Shown in pieces: positions 24,228 through 40,730 of a stretch of 64,000 nucleotides of DNA. The stretch is from Dipteronia dyeriana. Lineage: Eukaryota; Streptophyta; Magnoliopsida; Sapindales; Sapindaceae. The translations under genes and the position numbers were made by a program. The DNA lies in contig CM065295.1 of the NCBI GenBank assembly GCA_032871835.1, positions 82,329,819 to 82,393,818 of the forward strand. Reading direction: 5' to 3'. Position 1 is the first letter of the stretch. Each line of letters opens with the position of its first letter. Below the pieces are notes generated by a model, which searched no databases, had not been told where the DNA came from, and saw only the letters and a program-made list of their open reading frames with translations.

Positions 24228-25801
24228 AATATTTCAGAGAAGGATGTGGCCAGCCAATGAAATTCGATCTGGTGTTGGGAAGATCTTGGCCGTCCGATGT
24301 TTTTCTAGACAGTTCTTTTGTGTTCGCTAACCTTTTCTAGCCACTAGTTTTTGGGCCCAAAAGAAATCATTTCTGTTCAACGTCTTCAGCCCATATATTA
24401 AGCGACGCCGTTTCTTTGCTGGATTGGAGTAAATGAGTAATCACTCTATATGCAATTGGATAAAAAATAATAATTTTCTAGTAAAAAGAAAGAAAGAAAA
24501 CTAATTTGTATTTTTGTTGTAACAATGAAATATCTAACCAAATATATATATATATATATATACATATATAAAATAGTTAAAAAAAAAATGTGTTGTTTTA
24601 AATAAGAATATGACAGATGAATGCTTACGGTGTGTGGCTTCCCAAATAACAACATGCACAATGCTTAGGAGAGCCTATTCAATCTAATAATATCTTAAAA
24701 TCTAATCAACATTATCATAAGTAAATAAATAAATAAATAAAAATAATACGATATTTAAATTGCATCATATAAAAACGAAGTGAGATGTACCAACAATCAA
24801 TTGATATTATGATTCAAAATCACCCCTTCAAATCAACCAAAATAATCCACCAACAATGTAAACTCAAAACAATTATTCTAAAAAAAAAATCCATTAAAAA
24901 ACTATAATAAAAATAAGTAATTAAAAAATTGTACTTTTGTGAAGGTAGGTAATGTAAGAGTATAGCAAGCTAGACCGATACTCATCTATTTGAAGTGAAT
25001 TTTCAAGTGAAGTGAAGTTGATCATCGATCATCAATCAAATTGTAGGATCGCAAGAGACTGAGCAAACAAATGGTTGTATGTGAAATTTTAAGTGAAGCG
25101 AAGTCGGCCGCCACTCCAGGATCATGAGAGATTGAAGGGTGGGAAAACAAATGGTTGTCTTAGGGTTTTGCTTTCTCTTCTTGTGTATATATATATATAT
25201 ATATACGGTGGGAAAACAAATGTGAATTTTCAAGTCAAGTGAAATCGGTAACTACTTTAATTAGGTTAGTTTTTTTTTTAATTTAATTTTTTGGTTCAAT
25301 TTTGATTTGGATTGTTCAACCTGAAACCGAACATTTTCAGATCATAATGTTATGAACCAAACCAAACTAATTGGATCAATTGAGAAAATTGGTCTGAACG
25401 TGCATATTCGGTTTGGATGGAGTAGGATTGGTTTATTTTGTTTGCAACCCCTAATAACAATGAAATCTTTAACCACAAGGAAATCAAATTGTTTAATATA
25501 TTTTTTTAAATGACACTATTAGGTTAGAGGATCACTCGTTAATTGTTATGTGGGCACTTTATAATATAACATAGTATTAATAGTAATTTCAATACCTTTT
25601 AATCCGAAAAATTTAATTTTTTTAAAAAAATTTAAATCACTGCATTTACTTTGGGAGAAATAAGAATTTTAAATTACATAATAAATCGTTTGAAATGTAT
25701 CCCTAATAACAATTTCGAACAAACTACCATTGTAACAAAACAATTTATGGTAAGAAATTATATTGCACAAAAAAATCAAAATGCATATTGTTTAAGAACA
25801 A

Positions 25802-25945
25802 TACTTGGGTATTGAACCTACCAACGGGTGGTGTCACATGACATATTTTTTTTAGATAAATATAAAAAATTAAAAAAGAGAGCCACGTGATAACACTTTA
25901 TTGGAGGTGTTAGTACATTAGGTACTGACCAGTAGTACCCAATTA
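25802..25945. repeat. small MITE, related to the one nested at 4523-4660
   Basis: The ends are imperfect inverted repeats (TTGGGTATTG at the left, TTGGGTACTA as the reverse complement of the right). The right 50 bases resemble 4,595-4,640. The limits are approximate. Confidence 0.5.
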
Positions 25946-25974
25946 TTTTTCTTGTTTTAAATGTATTACAATTT

Positions 25975-26145
25975 GAGTAATCCTAGATAGTCCAAAAATT
26001 TAGTCCAAATTTTAATCAAAATAATACGGTAAATAATTTTTTCATTATCTACATAATCTCATGTTGTATGTTGTATTGACAACTCACTTATCAGATCATT
26101 TGGATTGAAATTTAGGATAAATTTTTGAGTTATCTAATATTACTC
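25975..26145. repeat. Mutator-type MITE with perfect 9-bp target duplication
   Basis: 171 bp with ends GAGTAATCCTAGATAGTCC and, inverted, GAGTAATATTAGATAACTC. The flanks 25,966-25,974 and 26,146-26,154 are both TTACAATTT. A 9-bp duplication and GAG... termini fit a non-autonomous Mutator-like element. Confidence 0.85.
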
Positions 26146-26889
26146 TTACAATTTACAACCAATAATTTTAATAAATTTTTACTTATAAATTACATATCGA
26201 TCAATAAATTTATCATGAGAAGGTTATATGAAGGCAAAAAACTTCCCATTATAACAAATAGTTGATAATAAAACTTTTAAAGATTGAAATTTTACATCAA
26301 TGGATATAATTATTATAAATCACACGTTAATATTAAGTGAACTATAATCTATAAATTGATAAATCGTATTATAATCGGTAAGTCTCTCTTAATATATTCA
26401 AGTTTATCTAAGGTGGAAAAGCTTCCAATTATAAAAAAACTATTCGATAATAAGATCTTTAATTGGCGAAATCTTGCGCCAAGATCGACATATTTACATC
26501 TCTAAAATCTAAATCCAAATAGAGAAATTAAAAAAGTGAGGACGAGGAGCGAAAACGAAAGTACACAAATTACAGGACTTTTGTACATTAAAAAAAACAA
26601 CACACAAAATGAAATCAACAACTGCAATAATAACTGTGATGATGATAATACTCGCACCTCGTCAGACATAACCAACAATCGAAGAGCGTGGAAATCAAAC
26701 CCAATCAAGGACTGTAGAGGTCCGGGCCCCACATACATTCGGACGAGTGAAAATTGCCACGCGCTCACGCTTCAGAGACTTATGCGTGGCGCCACCTGGA
26801 AACCAATTAGAAACTCCAGATAGGTTTTTATATTTATTGTTATTATTTTTATTTTATTTTATTTTATTTTAATTCCAAAAGCTTTTACA

Positions 26890-28601
26890 TTTCGATTGAC
26901 AGTCTCTCTCTGCTTTTGTTGTCACTCTGCTAGGGTTTCAGGGTCGCCGCTTCTCCTTTTACTCTTCGCTTGAATCGATCGCTCACTCGTTCGCTCGCTG
27001 TATTTATCTGAGTCAACTCATCAACTCGGTGTGAGTATTTCTTGATCTGGATTCTCTGTTTTTGCTCTCTGTTATCTGTATCATTTTGTAGATCACAGTT
27101 AGGTCGTGTTGATACTTTTATTTATTTATTTATTTATCTGTTTATATTAGTTTGTTTAGTTTTAAGTTAATTACTTGTTCACTGTTTGGTTGCCGAGAAA
27201 GTATTGTGAGATTCGTTTTTCACTCAGTTATGGTTTTGGGATCACAGTGATTTTGACTTGGAATTTTGATTGTATTGTTTGACTTAAGTTTCTAACTAAA
27301 CTTGTTAGATACTCTAAATGCAATCACGATTACCTGTGAAAGTGGTTTACTTTTATGGTTTCGGATGGAGTAAGTGGAATCTACTCTCAGCTGAGTATAG
27401 TGGTTCATTATCTGGACGAGAAGTAGAATTTGGTTATGTACTGTTTAGTTTCTGAGGAAAATAGTGGGAAAAGGGCGGAATTTTATTTAATTTTCGACTG
27501 CTTCGGAGAGAGAAATGAAATTCAAACTTGAACTGAAGTTTATAGAACTATCTAGTTTAGTTAAGTTGAGCTTTTTCGTTCTCTCAAAGAATAAAGAACA
27601 AAACTCAGGAGTGTCTATATCTATCTGAAACAAGTGTAATAGGATGCTATTAGTTCAGGTAGAAAAGACTAAAGTTGAGAGGCTGTTGATTTTATTTGGT
27701 TTGGCATTCCAATTTAGGAATTTAGTATTTGTTTAGTCATGGACTCATGGTGGTTATTGAGATGCTAGCATTTCTTTTGTCTGTAGCGTGTCCCCTTATT
27801 TTGGTTGTTTGGTATTTTTTTTTACGAGTCCTTATGTATAGAATAAAGAACAAAATTTGGGAGTGTCTATTTCACCCTGGAAACGAGTTTGATAAGATGC
27901 TATTGGTTCCGATAGATAAGACTAAATTTGAGTGTGTTGATTCTAGTATTTGGTTTCTCATTTCATTTTAGGGATTTAGTATTAGTTTAGTCATGCTTAT
28001 TATCAAGACGCTAGTATTTTTTATTTTTTTTTCGTCTCTCTTTATTTTTGTTGTTTGGTTGGCTTTTTTGTATGGGTATGTATGTAATAGTATTTTATAT
28101 TTACGTGGCTTGTGATGCATGGTTGACTTTTACCTCTGAATGGGAAATCTATTCTCTTGTTCTGTTTGTTAAGATGACCGCTTATAGCATGTTAATGTGA
28201 AAAAGAACTTTTAGTTATCAGTTTCTTCTACCTTCGCCATTGAGTTTTAGCTATCATTTTAGTAGTATATTTACTTTTTTCTTATTTGCTTTATAGTCTA
28301 CTTATTTCCGAATGAAGTTGTTGCCTTAAATTATTACTTACATTAATTTTATGATTGGAACTTAATACTTTTTCCTTGTGCTTGGTCTTTAAAGCACTGA
28401 TCTTGGTTTTCTTGATCCTACTCTCTTGGGCTATACTTGCATTTGTTCTTTTCCGCATTGTTTGACCCTTTTTTGTGTCCAGTGCCATTTGGTGAGAGTC
28501 AATTGTTTCATTGCGAATATAAGGCCAGGGTTTTTTATGATATTTTGTAGTATATGTTTTCAGTCATACTGATTGTTTTGTGCTGTTAATTCCAGATTCA
28601 A
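26890..28601 (+). other. importin beta leader exon and 5'-UTR intron
   Basis: A pyrimidine-rich leader (about 26,890-27,030) ends at a GTGAGTATTT donor (27,031). The matching acceptor TTAATTCCAG ends at 28,595, six bases before the ATG, giving an intron of about 1,565 bp in the 5' UTR. The only long ORF in the intron (27,729-27,971) has no motif. A long leader intron is common in housekeeping plant genes and often boosts expression. Confidence 0.7.
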
Positions 28602-31314
28602 ATGGCTGCTGAAGTCACTCAAATTCTGTTAAATGCACAAGCAGTGGATGGCACTGTGCGCAAGCAAGCAGAAGAAAGCCTAAAACAGTATCAGGAGCAA
28701 AATCTGTCTAGCTTTTTGCTTTCTCTTGCCGGGGAATTAGCTAATGATGAGAAGCCTGTTGAGAGTCGTAAATTAGCTGGTTTAATTCTCAAGAATGCGT
28801 TGGATGCCAAAGAACAGCATCGAAAGTTTGAGCTTGTACAAAGATGGTTGTCATTGGACTCCGCTGTGAAGGCTCAAATCAAATCATGCATATTGAAGAC
28901 CCTCACTTCTCATGCTCATGACGCTCGATCTACTGCATCTCAAGTCATTGCGAAGTTGGCAGGTATCGAGTTGCCACATAAGCAGTGGCCAGAACTAATT
29001 GGAGCTCTCTTGTCAAATATCCATCAACTCCCAGCACATACCAAGCAGGCAACTCTTGAAACACTCGGGTATATCTGTGAAGAAGTTTCCTCAGATGTAG
29101 TAGAACAGGATCATGTAAATAAGATACTCACAGCAGTAGTCCAGGGTATGAATTCTTCTGAGAGTAACAATGATGTCAGGCTTGCTGCTACACGGGCGTT
29201 GTATAACGCTCTTGGGTTTGCTCAGGCAAATTTCTCTAATGACATGGAGCGTGATTACATCATGAGAGTTGTGTGCGAAGCCACTCTCTGCCCAGAAGTG
29301 AAGATTCGACAGGCCGCATTTGAGTGCTTGGTTGCCATATCTTCGACATACTATGAGAAATTGGCTCCTTACATTCAAGATATTTTCAATATAACTGCAA
29401 AGGCTGTAAAGGAAGATGAAGAACCAGTAGCCCTTCAAGCCATTGAGTTTTGGAGTTCAATATGTGATGAGGAAATAGATATATTAGAAGAGTATGGAGG
29501 CGATTTCACTGGGGACTCTGATATTCCTTGCTTTTACTTTATTAAACAAGCACTTCCTGTCCTTGTTCCCATGTTATTGGAGACACTACTTAAGCAGGAA
29601 GAGGATCAGGATCAGGATGAAGGGGCATGGAATATTGCAATGGCTGGAGGCACATGCTTAGGTTTGGTTGCTCGGACAGTTGGAGATGATATTGTCCCAC
29701 TTGTTATGCCATTTGTTGAAGAAAATATAACAAAACCAGAGTGGAGGCAAAGGGAGGCAGCCACTTATGCATTTGGTTCCATTCTGGAAGGCCCGTCTCC
29801 TGACAAGCTTGTACCTCTTGTCAACATTGCTTTGAATTTCATGCTTACTGCCCTTATGAACGACCCAAATAACCATGTGAAGGACACTACCGCATGGACC
29901 CTTGGAAGAATGTTTGAATTTCTACATGGGTCAACTGTGGAGACACCCATAATTAACCAAGCAAATTGTCAACAGATCATCAATGTTCTACTTCAGAGCA
30001 TGAAAGATGTTCCTAATGTTGCTGAGAAAGCCTGTGGCGCACTTTACTTCCTGGCCCAAGGTTATGAGGATATGGAACCAACGCCATCCCCACTGACGCC
30101 GTTTTTCCAGGAAATTGTTCAGGCTCTTCTCACTGTGTCTCACCGAGAAGATGCTGGAGAATCACGTCTCCGAACTGCAGCTTATGAAACTCTAAATGAA
30201 GTTGTAAGATGTTCGACTGATGAGACAGCTCCAATGGTGATGCAACTAGTTCCTCTTATTATGATGGAGCTCCACCAAACTCTTGAGGCACAAAAACTTA
30301 CATCTGACGAGAGGGAGAAGCAGAATGAAATCCAAGGACTTCTTTGTGGTTGCTTGCAGGTCATTATACAGAAGCTAGGATCATCAGAGCAAATAAGATA
30401 TGCCTTCATGCAGTATGCTGACCAGATGATGGGCCTTTTCTTAAGAGTGTTTGCTATTCGAAGTGCCACAGCTCATGAAGAGGCAATGCTTGCCATTGGA
30501 GCTCTTGCCTATGCAACAGGTCCAGATTTTGTAAAATACATGTCAGAGTTTTACAAGTATTTGGAAATGGGTCTCCAGAACTTTGAGGATTACCAGGTTT
30601 GTGCCATCACAGTAGGTGTGGTGGGGGATATATGCAGGGCTTTGGAGGCAAAGATATTGCCTTACTGTGATGGAATTATGACCCAACTCCTCAAGGATTT
30701 GTCAAGCAATCAGTTGCACAGATCTGTAAAGCCACCTATCTTTTCATGCTTTGGAGACATTGCTTTGGCAATTGGGGAACACTTTGAGAAGTATTTGATG
30801 TATGCGATGCCCATGCTTCAGAGTGCAGCCGAGCTTTCAGTTCACACATCAGGCGTTGATGATGATATGACAGAGTACACCAATTCATTGCGAAATGGAA
30901 TCTTGGAAGCATACTCTGGGATCTTTCAAGGTTTTAAGGGATCCCCCAAGACCCAGCTGTTGATGCCCTATGCACCTCATGTTCTTCAGTTCTTAGATAG
31001 TTTGTACATGGAGAAAGACATGTAAGTTCCACAAAAACTCTGGGCATTATATTTTCTCTTTTCTCTTATTTCCAGCTTTTGAATTCATACTAACTTTCGT
31101 TTTTGTTTTCATTAGGGACGAAATGGTGAGTAAGACAGCGATTGGGGTTCTTGGAGATCTAGCAGATACCCTGGGTGGTAATGCAGGTCCCTTGATTCAG
31201 CAATCTGTGTCAAGCAAAGACTTTCTAAATGAATGTTTATCTTCGGATGATCATATGATTAAGGAATCTGCTGAATGGGCCAAGTTGGCCATAACAAAAG
31301 CAATTTCTTTTTGA
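28602..31314 (+). CDS. KPNB1: importin subunit beta-1 (karyopherin beta)
   Basis: Nuclear import receptor. It binds cargo directly or through importin alpha, docks at FG nucleoporins, and releases cargo when RanGTP binds. Two coding exons: 28602-31021 and 31116-31314. The intron splits a Met codon (GACAT then GGACGAAATG). Together they give 2,619 nt, 872 residues, matching the usual ~870 of plant KPNB1. The N-terminus holds the importin-beta N-terminal (Ran-binding) domain at about residues 20-100, seen as RKQAEESLKQYQEQN and ESRKLAGLILKNALD. The rest is HEAT repeats with typical blocks such as WRQREAATYAFGSILEG, DTTAWTLGRMFEF and AEKACGALYFLAQG. The start codon follows the leader intron directly. 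No truncation or odd residue was seen. It is a single intact plus-strand gene, divergent from BiP. Confidence 0.98.
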
Positions 31315-32741
31315 AGCCAGTGCTGCTCCTATGTTCTAGTATTTGCATGCATTTGGGTGTGTCGAGTTGTGTCTTGGATTTTGCATACCCTGAGTCAGGT
31401 CATCATCACCATTTTTGGGCACAGATGTTTTGGTTGTTTGGCTGGGCAGTAGTAGCTCACACATCGGCAGGATTGGAGTCGTATATCCTTAAATTTTTTC
31501 ATTTTATTCGTTACCTTTTGTCATGGAGGAAGTTGGCGGTGATGACTCAAATATTTATCTGCTATCTTGGCAGAAATAGATGGACTTTTACATACAGAAG
31601 AAACGGAACAAGTGTTAGTATGGGAGGATTCAGATAGGATAGACCCCAATCACACCCTGCCCTTGTCATCTCCGGTGGGTCAGTCGGTCGGTTGCCAGTA
31701 GCAGTTCATGAAGTAAATGGTGCTGAAATTCAGGTTTTTTTTAGAAGTTGGGGCACTTTTAGCAGCAGTGGTGAAACCACATTTTCCGCCCACCTTCCTG
31801 TTCTTTTTCTTTCTTCACCAAAACTTGGAGTCTACAAAGTATTGCATTGCATTGCATTGTTACATGTCAATTATCATAGAGTTTGGTCTCTTGCCGTATG
31901 TACTCGTCTGTATACTTGCTCGTTATGTGGGATTGATTAGAAGAAACCACATAATATTAGGGCATACAAAAAATCATGCATTTTCTATCTTATTTCATCA
32001 TTATCAAATTTAACATAGCTGTTCATTCAGTTTCTCATGTTTCTAGCAGCTCTTGATAAGATTATTTTGGGTTGCTTAGCATTGCAAATATAGCTTTAAT
32101 TCATTTTCTTTAGTCTACAAGAAGAATTTCGAAGATTTTACCAAAATAAAATACTTAACCGGTTTTTTTATTAGATAAAAGTCTCACCTTGTCGTGAATT
32201 TTGATTTTGGTTAAACTTTAGGGGGTTTTGGAGACTTAATGAATCTCACCCTGTTTATCTGGTTTGTGAGTCATGAGAGATGTTGTAGTTTAACTTTTTG
32301 TTAATAATTGGTTAATTAACTTTTGAAAACTTGAGGTAGATCCAAAGAATAACAACATTCGGCAGTGGGAAATCTCCCTAGAAGCCAAGTCCTTTTGATT
32401 GATCGTTTTGATAGATACTTTGTTAAAATGACACTTGCGTTTTAAACATGATCCTGATCATTTGTAAACGTAACACTTGAGCAAACCGTTGATTTTATTG
32501 GGGGTCGTACACATCAATCAACCAATTAGACAACATATTTTAAGAGCAATACAATCAAATAAGTCCACGTTGGCCGCCAATACGATGCCGAATCACTCTC
32601 GCTTCACTGTAATCCTCCATTTCCCTACATAAAAAATAAAAAAAATAAAAAAGTGATTGCAGTTTCTCGTGTACATGTGGAGTACATATTCCCTCTTCCA
32701 ACTGTGCACACTCATTTCATTTCATTAACGAACTCTCTCTG
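31315..32741 (+). other. importin beta 3' UTR and gap before the BAM9-like gene
   Basis: The stretch from 31,315 to about 31,980 is probably 3' UTR; ORFs in it (31,275-31,637, 31,692-32,013) run out of the coding frame and have no motif. The rest is AT-rich intergenic DNA and the upstream region of the next gene. Confidence 0.5.
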
Positions 32742-32742
32742 T

Positions 32743-32777
<35 letters not shown>
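32742..32777 (+). repeat. (CT)n microsatellite in the BAM9-like 5' leader
   Basis: About 17 CT units, followed by a poly-A run at 32,797-32,813, all within 130 bases of the start codon. CT-rich leaders are common near plant transcription starts. Confidence 0.9.
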
Positions 32778-32780
<3 letters not shown>

Positions 32781-32869
32781 CTCTTTCAGTCTCTGAAAAA
32801 AAAAAAAAAAAAAGACATTGAATTCGAAAACCTAACCCTAAAAATCGAAAGAGGAAATCTTTCCAATAA

Positions 32870-35898
<3,029 letters not shown>

Positions 35899-36608
35899 TG
35901 AAGGAACATACATTTAGAGAGACCATCTGGCCGATTCATTTGCTGTGTATATCGGTATACATAATTTGAGATGATCTGAAATCTACTGTTGTGAAATGTG
36001 TAGTAGTGCCTCATTTTTCACAAAAAAAAAATCAACGTTCTCGAGTTTCTTCGATGACAATTATTTTTCAGTGTATAACTGGATACATCGCCTTCCTGTT
36101 ATTTTTGCTAATGGTTGGCTCATCTTGTAGGATGTTATATGTTCCTTGAACCGGTAAATAGTTATAATCCTTGTTACATTTTCAGTAGATAAATGAATTG
36201 TGGGTGAAAGTGAAACCATCTCATAATTTTCCATTGCTTCTTTTTATTTTATTATTATGTTTTTAAATGGTGTTGCCTTTCATTACATTTTTTTTTCTTT
36301 TAAATACAAATTTAAGGACAATAATTAAGAGTAGATCATTGTTGTTGCTTAAAATGGCACAGTAAAGCATCAATTAGTTGATTATATAATCAAACTTTTC
36401 CAGTTAAGTCCCCTCCAAATAACAACAGACAGTATAGCATAAAAAGCAAACCCTACTTTGCTGCCTTAAAAAATGGCAAGTTCATTATGAGGTGGCCTAC
36501 CCCAATGTACTGGCAAATATATTCTGTAGATCAGCTATATTTGTCGATCATAATATCTTTTCCTACACATTTTTGTAGGAGGAATACATCATCATAACTC
36601 ATAATTTT

Positions 36609-37092
36609 ATGGTGTAAATGTGAATGGTATACCACTAAATCAATCTCATCTATGCTGTATGTCATACTTTTCACCATTTGCTTCTTCTTTCTCTGTAACA
36701 AGGACAACGCCAGTACACCACACACGGACACAGTGAGTACTCAAAGCAATAATAATGGTCTGTTGCTCCCAACTCAATTAACATTGTTATGAACTTTTGA
36801 CACCCATTAACATTCTTTCTCAATTAATATCGTTTGGGGAGGAAAACACAACCGGAATCCTCGATTTCATGGTGTAGATACGAGTGTCATACCACCGACC
36901 AATCCCATCTCATCTACTTGTTCCAAATTTCACCGTTTGCTTCTTCTTTCTCTTTAACAAGGATCAAGGACCACACCACTGACCACAGTCACCACACCAA
37001 GTGCCCAGTGAGTACTCAAAGCAACAATAATGTTCTGTGGCTCCCAACTCAATTAATACTGTTTTGAACTCTTGACACCCATTAATATTGGT
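36609..37092 (+). repeat. direct duplication, ~210-225 bp units
   Basis: Unit 1 (36,609-~36,815) and unit 2 (36,869-37,092) share ATGGTGTA, TTTGCTTCTTCTTTCTCT, AGTGAGTACTCAAAGCAA and CCCAACTCAATTAA in the same order and spacing, at roughly 80% identity. The first 40 bases also resemble 52,888-52,940 (GTGTAAGTGTGA...ACCAACCTCATCTC), suggesting a dispersed repeat. Confidence 0.8.
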
Positions 37093-38348
37093 ACCTTATC
37101 TAGCTTGGTCAGTCGGTCAGTATATTTAATGCAGACATACATGATACATTGATACAATGATAGATTGTTTGAAAAAGCATATCTAACAACATTTGTGATA
37201 TTAATAGGAATAGTTCGTAAAAGTCCATCTTTCTCTTATCGAAACGTTTAGACTTTAATTCTATCTAAAGTTTTTTCCGGAACAGTTCATAAAAGTATAT
37301 ATCTACAATTTTCTTTCTTTCTCTTCAATTACTACACCACTCAATAAAATAAACCCATTTTGTATAAATTAGTAATCTTGATCAGCTGATAATTTACCTT
37401 ATCTTAAGATAAGGCCACACTTGATTGTCATCTTCTAATCTAAATAATAACATCACTGAAAGAAAACTCATCACCACACAAATGTCCTGAAAACAAAGTA
37501 TTACTTGCCAATTACCAATTATAATTTAATTATCACAACAAATTATATACCTTTTTAAATCCTTATCATTTGTCTCCTTTTACTTCATGAATTTAATTTA
37601 ATAAAAGATTGATATATCAATATCCTTGTTCTGTTAGAAGCTATAGATTGGAAGTTTATCATAATTAAGATACCATTACATGTTGTGACTTGTGACTACA
37701 AAAAGAATGAAATTGTGTGAGTTTGGCTGTCACTCACCCTGAAGCTTATTGAAGAATGGTGACAATCAAAAGTTGGGGAAGGTTGGGTGGTCGACTTTAA
37801 GCTGGTGCTGTGAGTACTTATTGTGATATGACTGCCACCATATCCAAATTATAAAATTATTATTTGATCGGTCATAAGATTCAAACGTCGACATCTTATA
37901 TATGTTATCTCATTGTTGCTTATAAATCGTAATAAATGTGGGAAGATCTCTTTCGATATTGAGAGACGACTCTTCTGATTATAGAAATAGTCATATGGGC
38001 TACACCGTAGTATTGTTTAATCTCGATAGATATATTTCAATATATATATATATATGTGGTTGATGGGTTCATTTTCTATATACATACATGAGAGAGGCTT
38101 TTTTCTATACAAGATGGGGCATTGTTTATTTATTACCATACAATATGACATCAAAAAGCTAGAATGCGACTCAAATGTTTGAAATTTTTTATCATGACAA
38201 CAATCCACATCCAAGGAGCATATTTGGTGGGGTTGGTGTGATTAATTATCCATCTTGATTTCAATTCTTATAAATTTAATTTTATATGGTCCAATCTTTT
38301 TGTACATCCTAAAAAAAGAAAAACTCCTTGTATAATATAATTGTAAAA

Positions 38349-38518
38349 GAGTAATGTTAGGTTTTCTTAAATTCCTTCTCAAATAGTGTTGGCACGTGAT
38401 TTGTCAACGTCTTGTAAACTATGAGATTATGTGATGAGTGATATATTATGATCATCTCAGGTACAAACATTATTTGAGAAGGAATTTGAAAAAAAAAATA
38501 GAGAGCCTAGCAGCACCC
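38349..38518. repeat. Mutator-type MITE
   Basis: 170 bp. The inverted ends share AAATTCCTTCTCAAATA and a CTAGG/TTAGG motif. The flanking 9-mers ATTGTAAAA and GTTGCAAAA agree at 7 of 9 positions, which fits a Mutator-like insertion. Confidence 0.7.
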
Positions 38519-40159
38519 GTTGCAAAATACCATATAATGTTAAATTTAATATAATATTATCCTATACAATACAGTGATGCATGAGAATTCAAAAAATCAT
38601 TTCGGTCATTACACTCTATTAATGTTGAAATATGTAGAATTTCGTACTTATATAATCAGTGGTTGAGTCGGGTTGTTTGAATTCAGTTGACAAACATCAC
38701 CAAATCATCATTTAGTCCCCTACTATATAATTAAGAGATTAATTAATTCTATATCAGTCATAATACATGCTGAAATTATACATGGGATCTCTTTTTAGTG
38801 TTGTCCACTTGTCAATTTCCAAGTTGTCCACCAAGAGAAAAAAAAAGTTTAATATCCAAAACCAATGCTGAATACATGCATGATAGTTAGTGTAGTTTAT
38901 TGACATAGGATCTTATTAGTGTTGTCTATTTCCAAGTTCTTGGCACCTTGACTTATTAAGTTTTGAAAATAGTGCTTGAACATTGAAGCTAATAATAATT
39001 AATTGATAATAAAGACAAAAATGAAGCCAAAATTGAGCAGTGGACATATACCAAATTACTAATTAATAAATTTAAATTCTGAATAAAGTTAAGATTACAT
39101 ATAACAATATGTGTTATTTATAACAATAAATTAAACACGTCAAGTAAAATCAAATTTGAGAGAGCATACCTTCAAATAATATTTTTGACTCACGAGGTAT
39201 GTTTTCTGTTTTTACCCATAAGTTCATGATTTCGATCTTAAAGAAGTCCTTATGAATTAAAGGTAATTTTATTATTGATTTTGAAGAGTTAAAATTCGTT
39301 TATTTTATTAATTTGATATAAAATAATATTTAGTAAAACCTTAAAAAATAATTAATTAATATTATGATAAATTTTGACAGTAATTCTGGAAAATAAATGA
39401 AGGTTTTATTTTTTAAAAGTGATTATGGAATAATCTATTTCATAATTTATTGAATGTTTTAAAATATTATTATTATTATTTATAAAATCAAGTTAAAATC
39501 ATTTATATATCTTATTTTATTATAAAATTAAATATCCTTCTTAAATAATGATTTGATTTATAAAACTTTTTAAAAATATTTTTATTGTTTTTATAGCTTT
39601 TTTTTTTGTCTAATTTAAATATTGATTTAATATATATAATTAATGAAAAAATTCTAGTAGAATCTTAAAATTATACCTACTTTAGTTGTTGTAATTAATC
39701 TTAATACTTTTATAATAAAATTAACAAACATATATATATTTTTGAGTTGTATAGTAATTTTAAAAAGACAATTAATAAAACATTTACTGATCGACTATTA
39801 ATTAACTATACAAATTATAATTAATTATTGATTCAATACATCTAACAATGATTATAATTAAATTTAAATTGATGCTCGACCAACATTTATTTATTTTTAA
39901 TATAAGTTCGGGTTAATTTGTAGAGTTTGACCTCATGCATGAACTCAAAATTAAAGCATTGAAAATTGAAGTGACCGAAAAAGTTATAGTGCATGCAGTT
40001 GACTTTGTTAATGGATATTTTGCATTTTCTTATATTGTTTGGTACTATTTTGCCAAGTTAGTGAGTGCATAATGCAATATGAATACTACTTTTCTGGTTC
40101 TCCTCTATCTTCCATTCAATATAAATCCTCCACATCTTATTCTACTTTTAACACACACA

Positions 40160-40730
40160 ATGATGAATCCCAAAACTAAATTTTTAGTCTTCTTTCTTCT
40201 AATATTACTCATCAACATAGCTCCATCTACAGGTAAGAGAATTTCTATCAAATTTACATGTATATATATATATGGTTCGGGTTTTAAATTTTCAATTGTC
40301 AGATGAATCTATTAATTAAATTATGATGATAATATATATCTCTTAATATAATAACATTAAAATTTTATATATCTATTCTAATTCCTTTTCATGCAGGCAG
40401 CAAAGCCAAAGTTCTTGTTTATAGTGAGAATCCATCTTATTACCCATCAAATGATGAGGTAATTGTAATTTAAATGCATGCATACACGTGAAATGTGAAA
40501 TATTCATGATTAATTTATATATTATACATGTTAGAATGTTATTTACCACCGAACCTTGATGTGGATAATCGGATGATTTTTTTTTCTTACACATAATAAC
40601 TAATAAGAATTTTTTGATTGGTCAGGAATACATTGAATTGAACCTTAGAAAGCTTATACAGATCAAAGCCATTGTAGAGGACTATGACAAACCAGAGGCC
40701 AATCCTAAACACCAGCCCAAGGGTGGATGA
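40160..40730 (+). CDS. PSY-family tyrosine-sulfated peptide precursor
   Basis: Small secreted signalling-peptide precursor. Three exons, 40160-40232, 40397-40458 and 40626-40730, give 240 nt and 79 residues. Residues 6-25 are a strong signal peptide (FLVFFLLILLINIAPSTG). A short variable region follows, and near the C-terminus lies EDYDKPEANPKHQP (63-76). That matches the PSY motif D-Y-x-x-P-x-A-N-P-K-H-x-P, in which Tyr is sulfated and Pro may be hydroxylated or glycosylated. PSY peptides promote cell expansion and act through leucine-rich-repeat receptor kinases. Precursor length and motif position fit the family (75-90 residues). A TATAAAT at about 40,120 lies just upstream. An in-frame ATG at 40,079 exists, but only the 40,160 start places the signal peptide at the N-terminus. 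Confidence 0.88.

Larger units (their letters stand above)
24330..26880. other. intergenic between BiP and importin beta
   Basis: AT-rich DNA with TA microsatellites (24,541-24,565; 25,187-25,204). Repeated GTGAATTTTCAAGTGAAGTGA motifs lie at 24,998-25,015, 25,080-25,098 and 25,220-25,240. A GGTTCGGTTTGG-rich relic spans 25,280-25,440, and two MITEs are listed separately. No gene was recognised; the small ORFs near 26.5 kb lack motifs. Confidence 0.6.
35899..40110. other. intergenic between BAM9-like and PSY genes
   Basis: BAM9-like 3' UTR, then AT-rich DNA. It holds a direct duplication (36.6-37.1 kb) and a Mutator-type MITE (38.35-38.52 kb), listed separately, plus TA runs. Nothing gene-like was seen in 38.6-40.0 kb. 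Confidence 0.6.
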
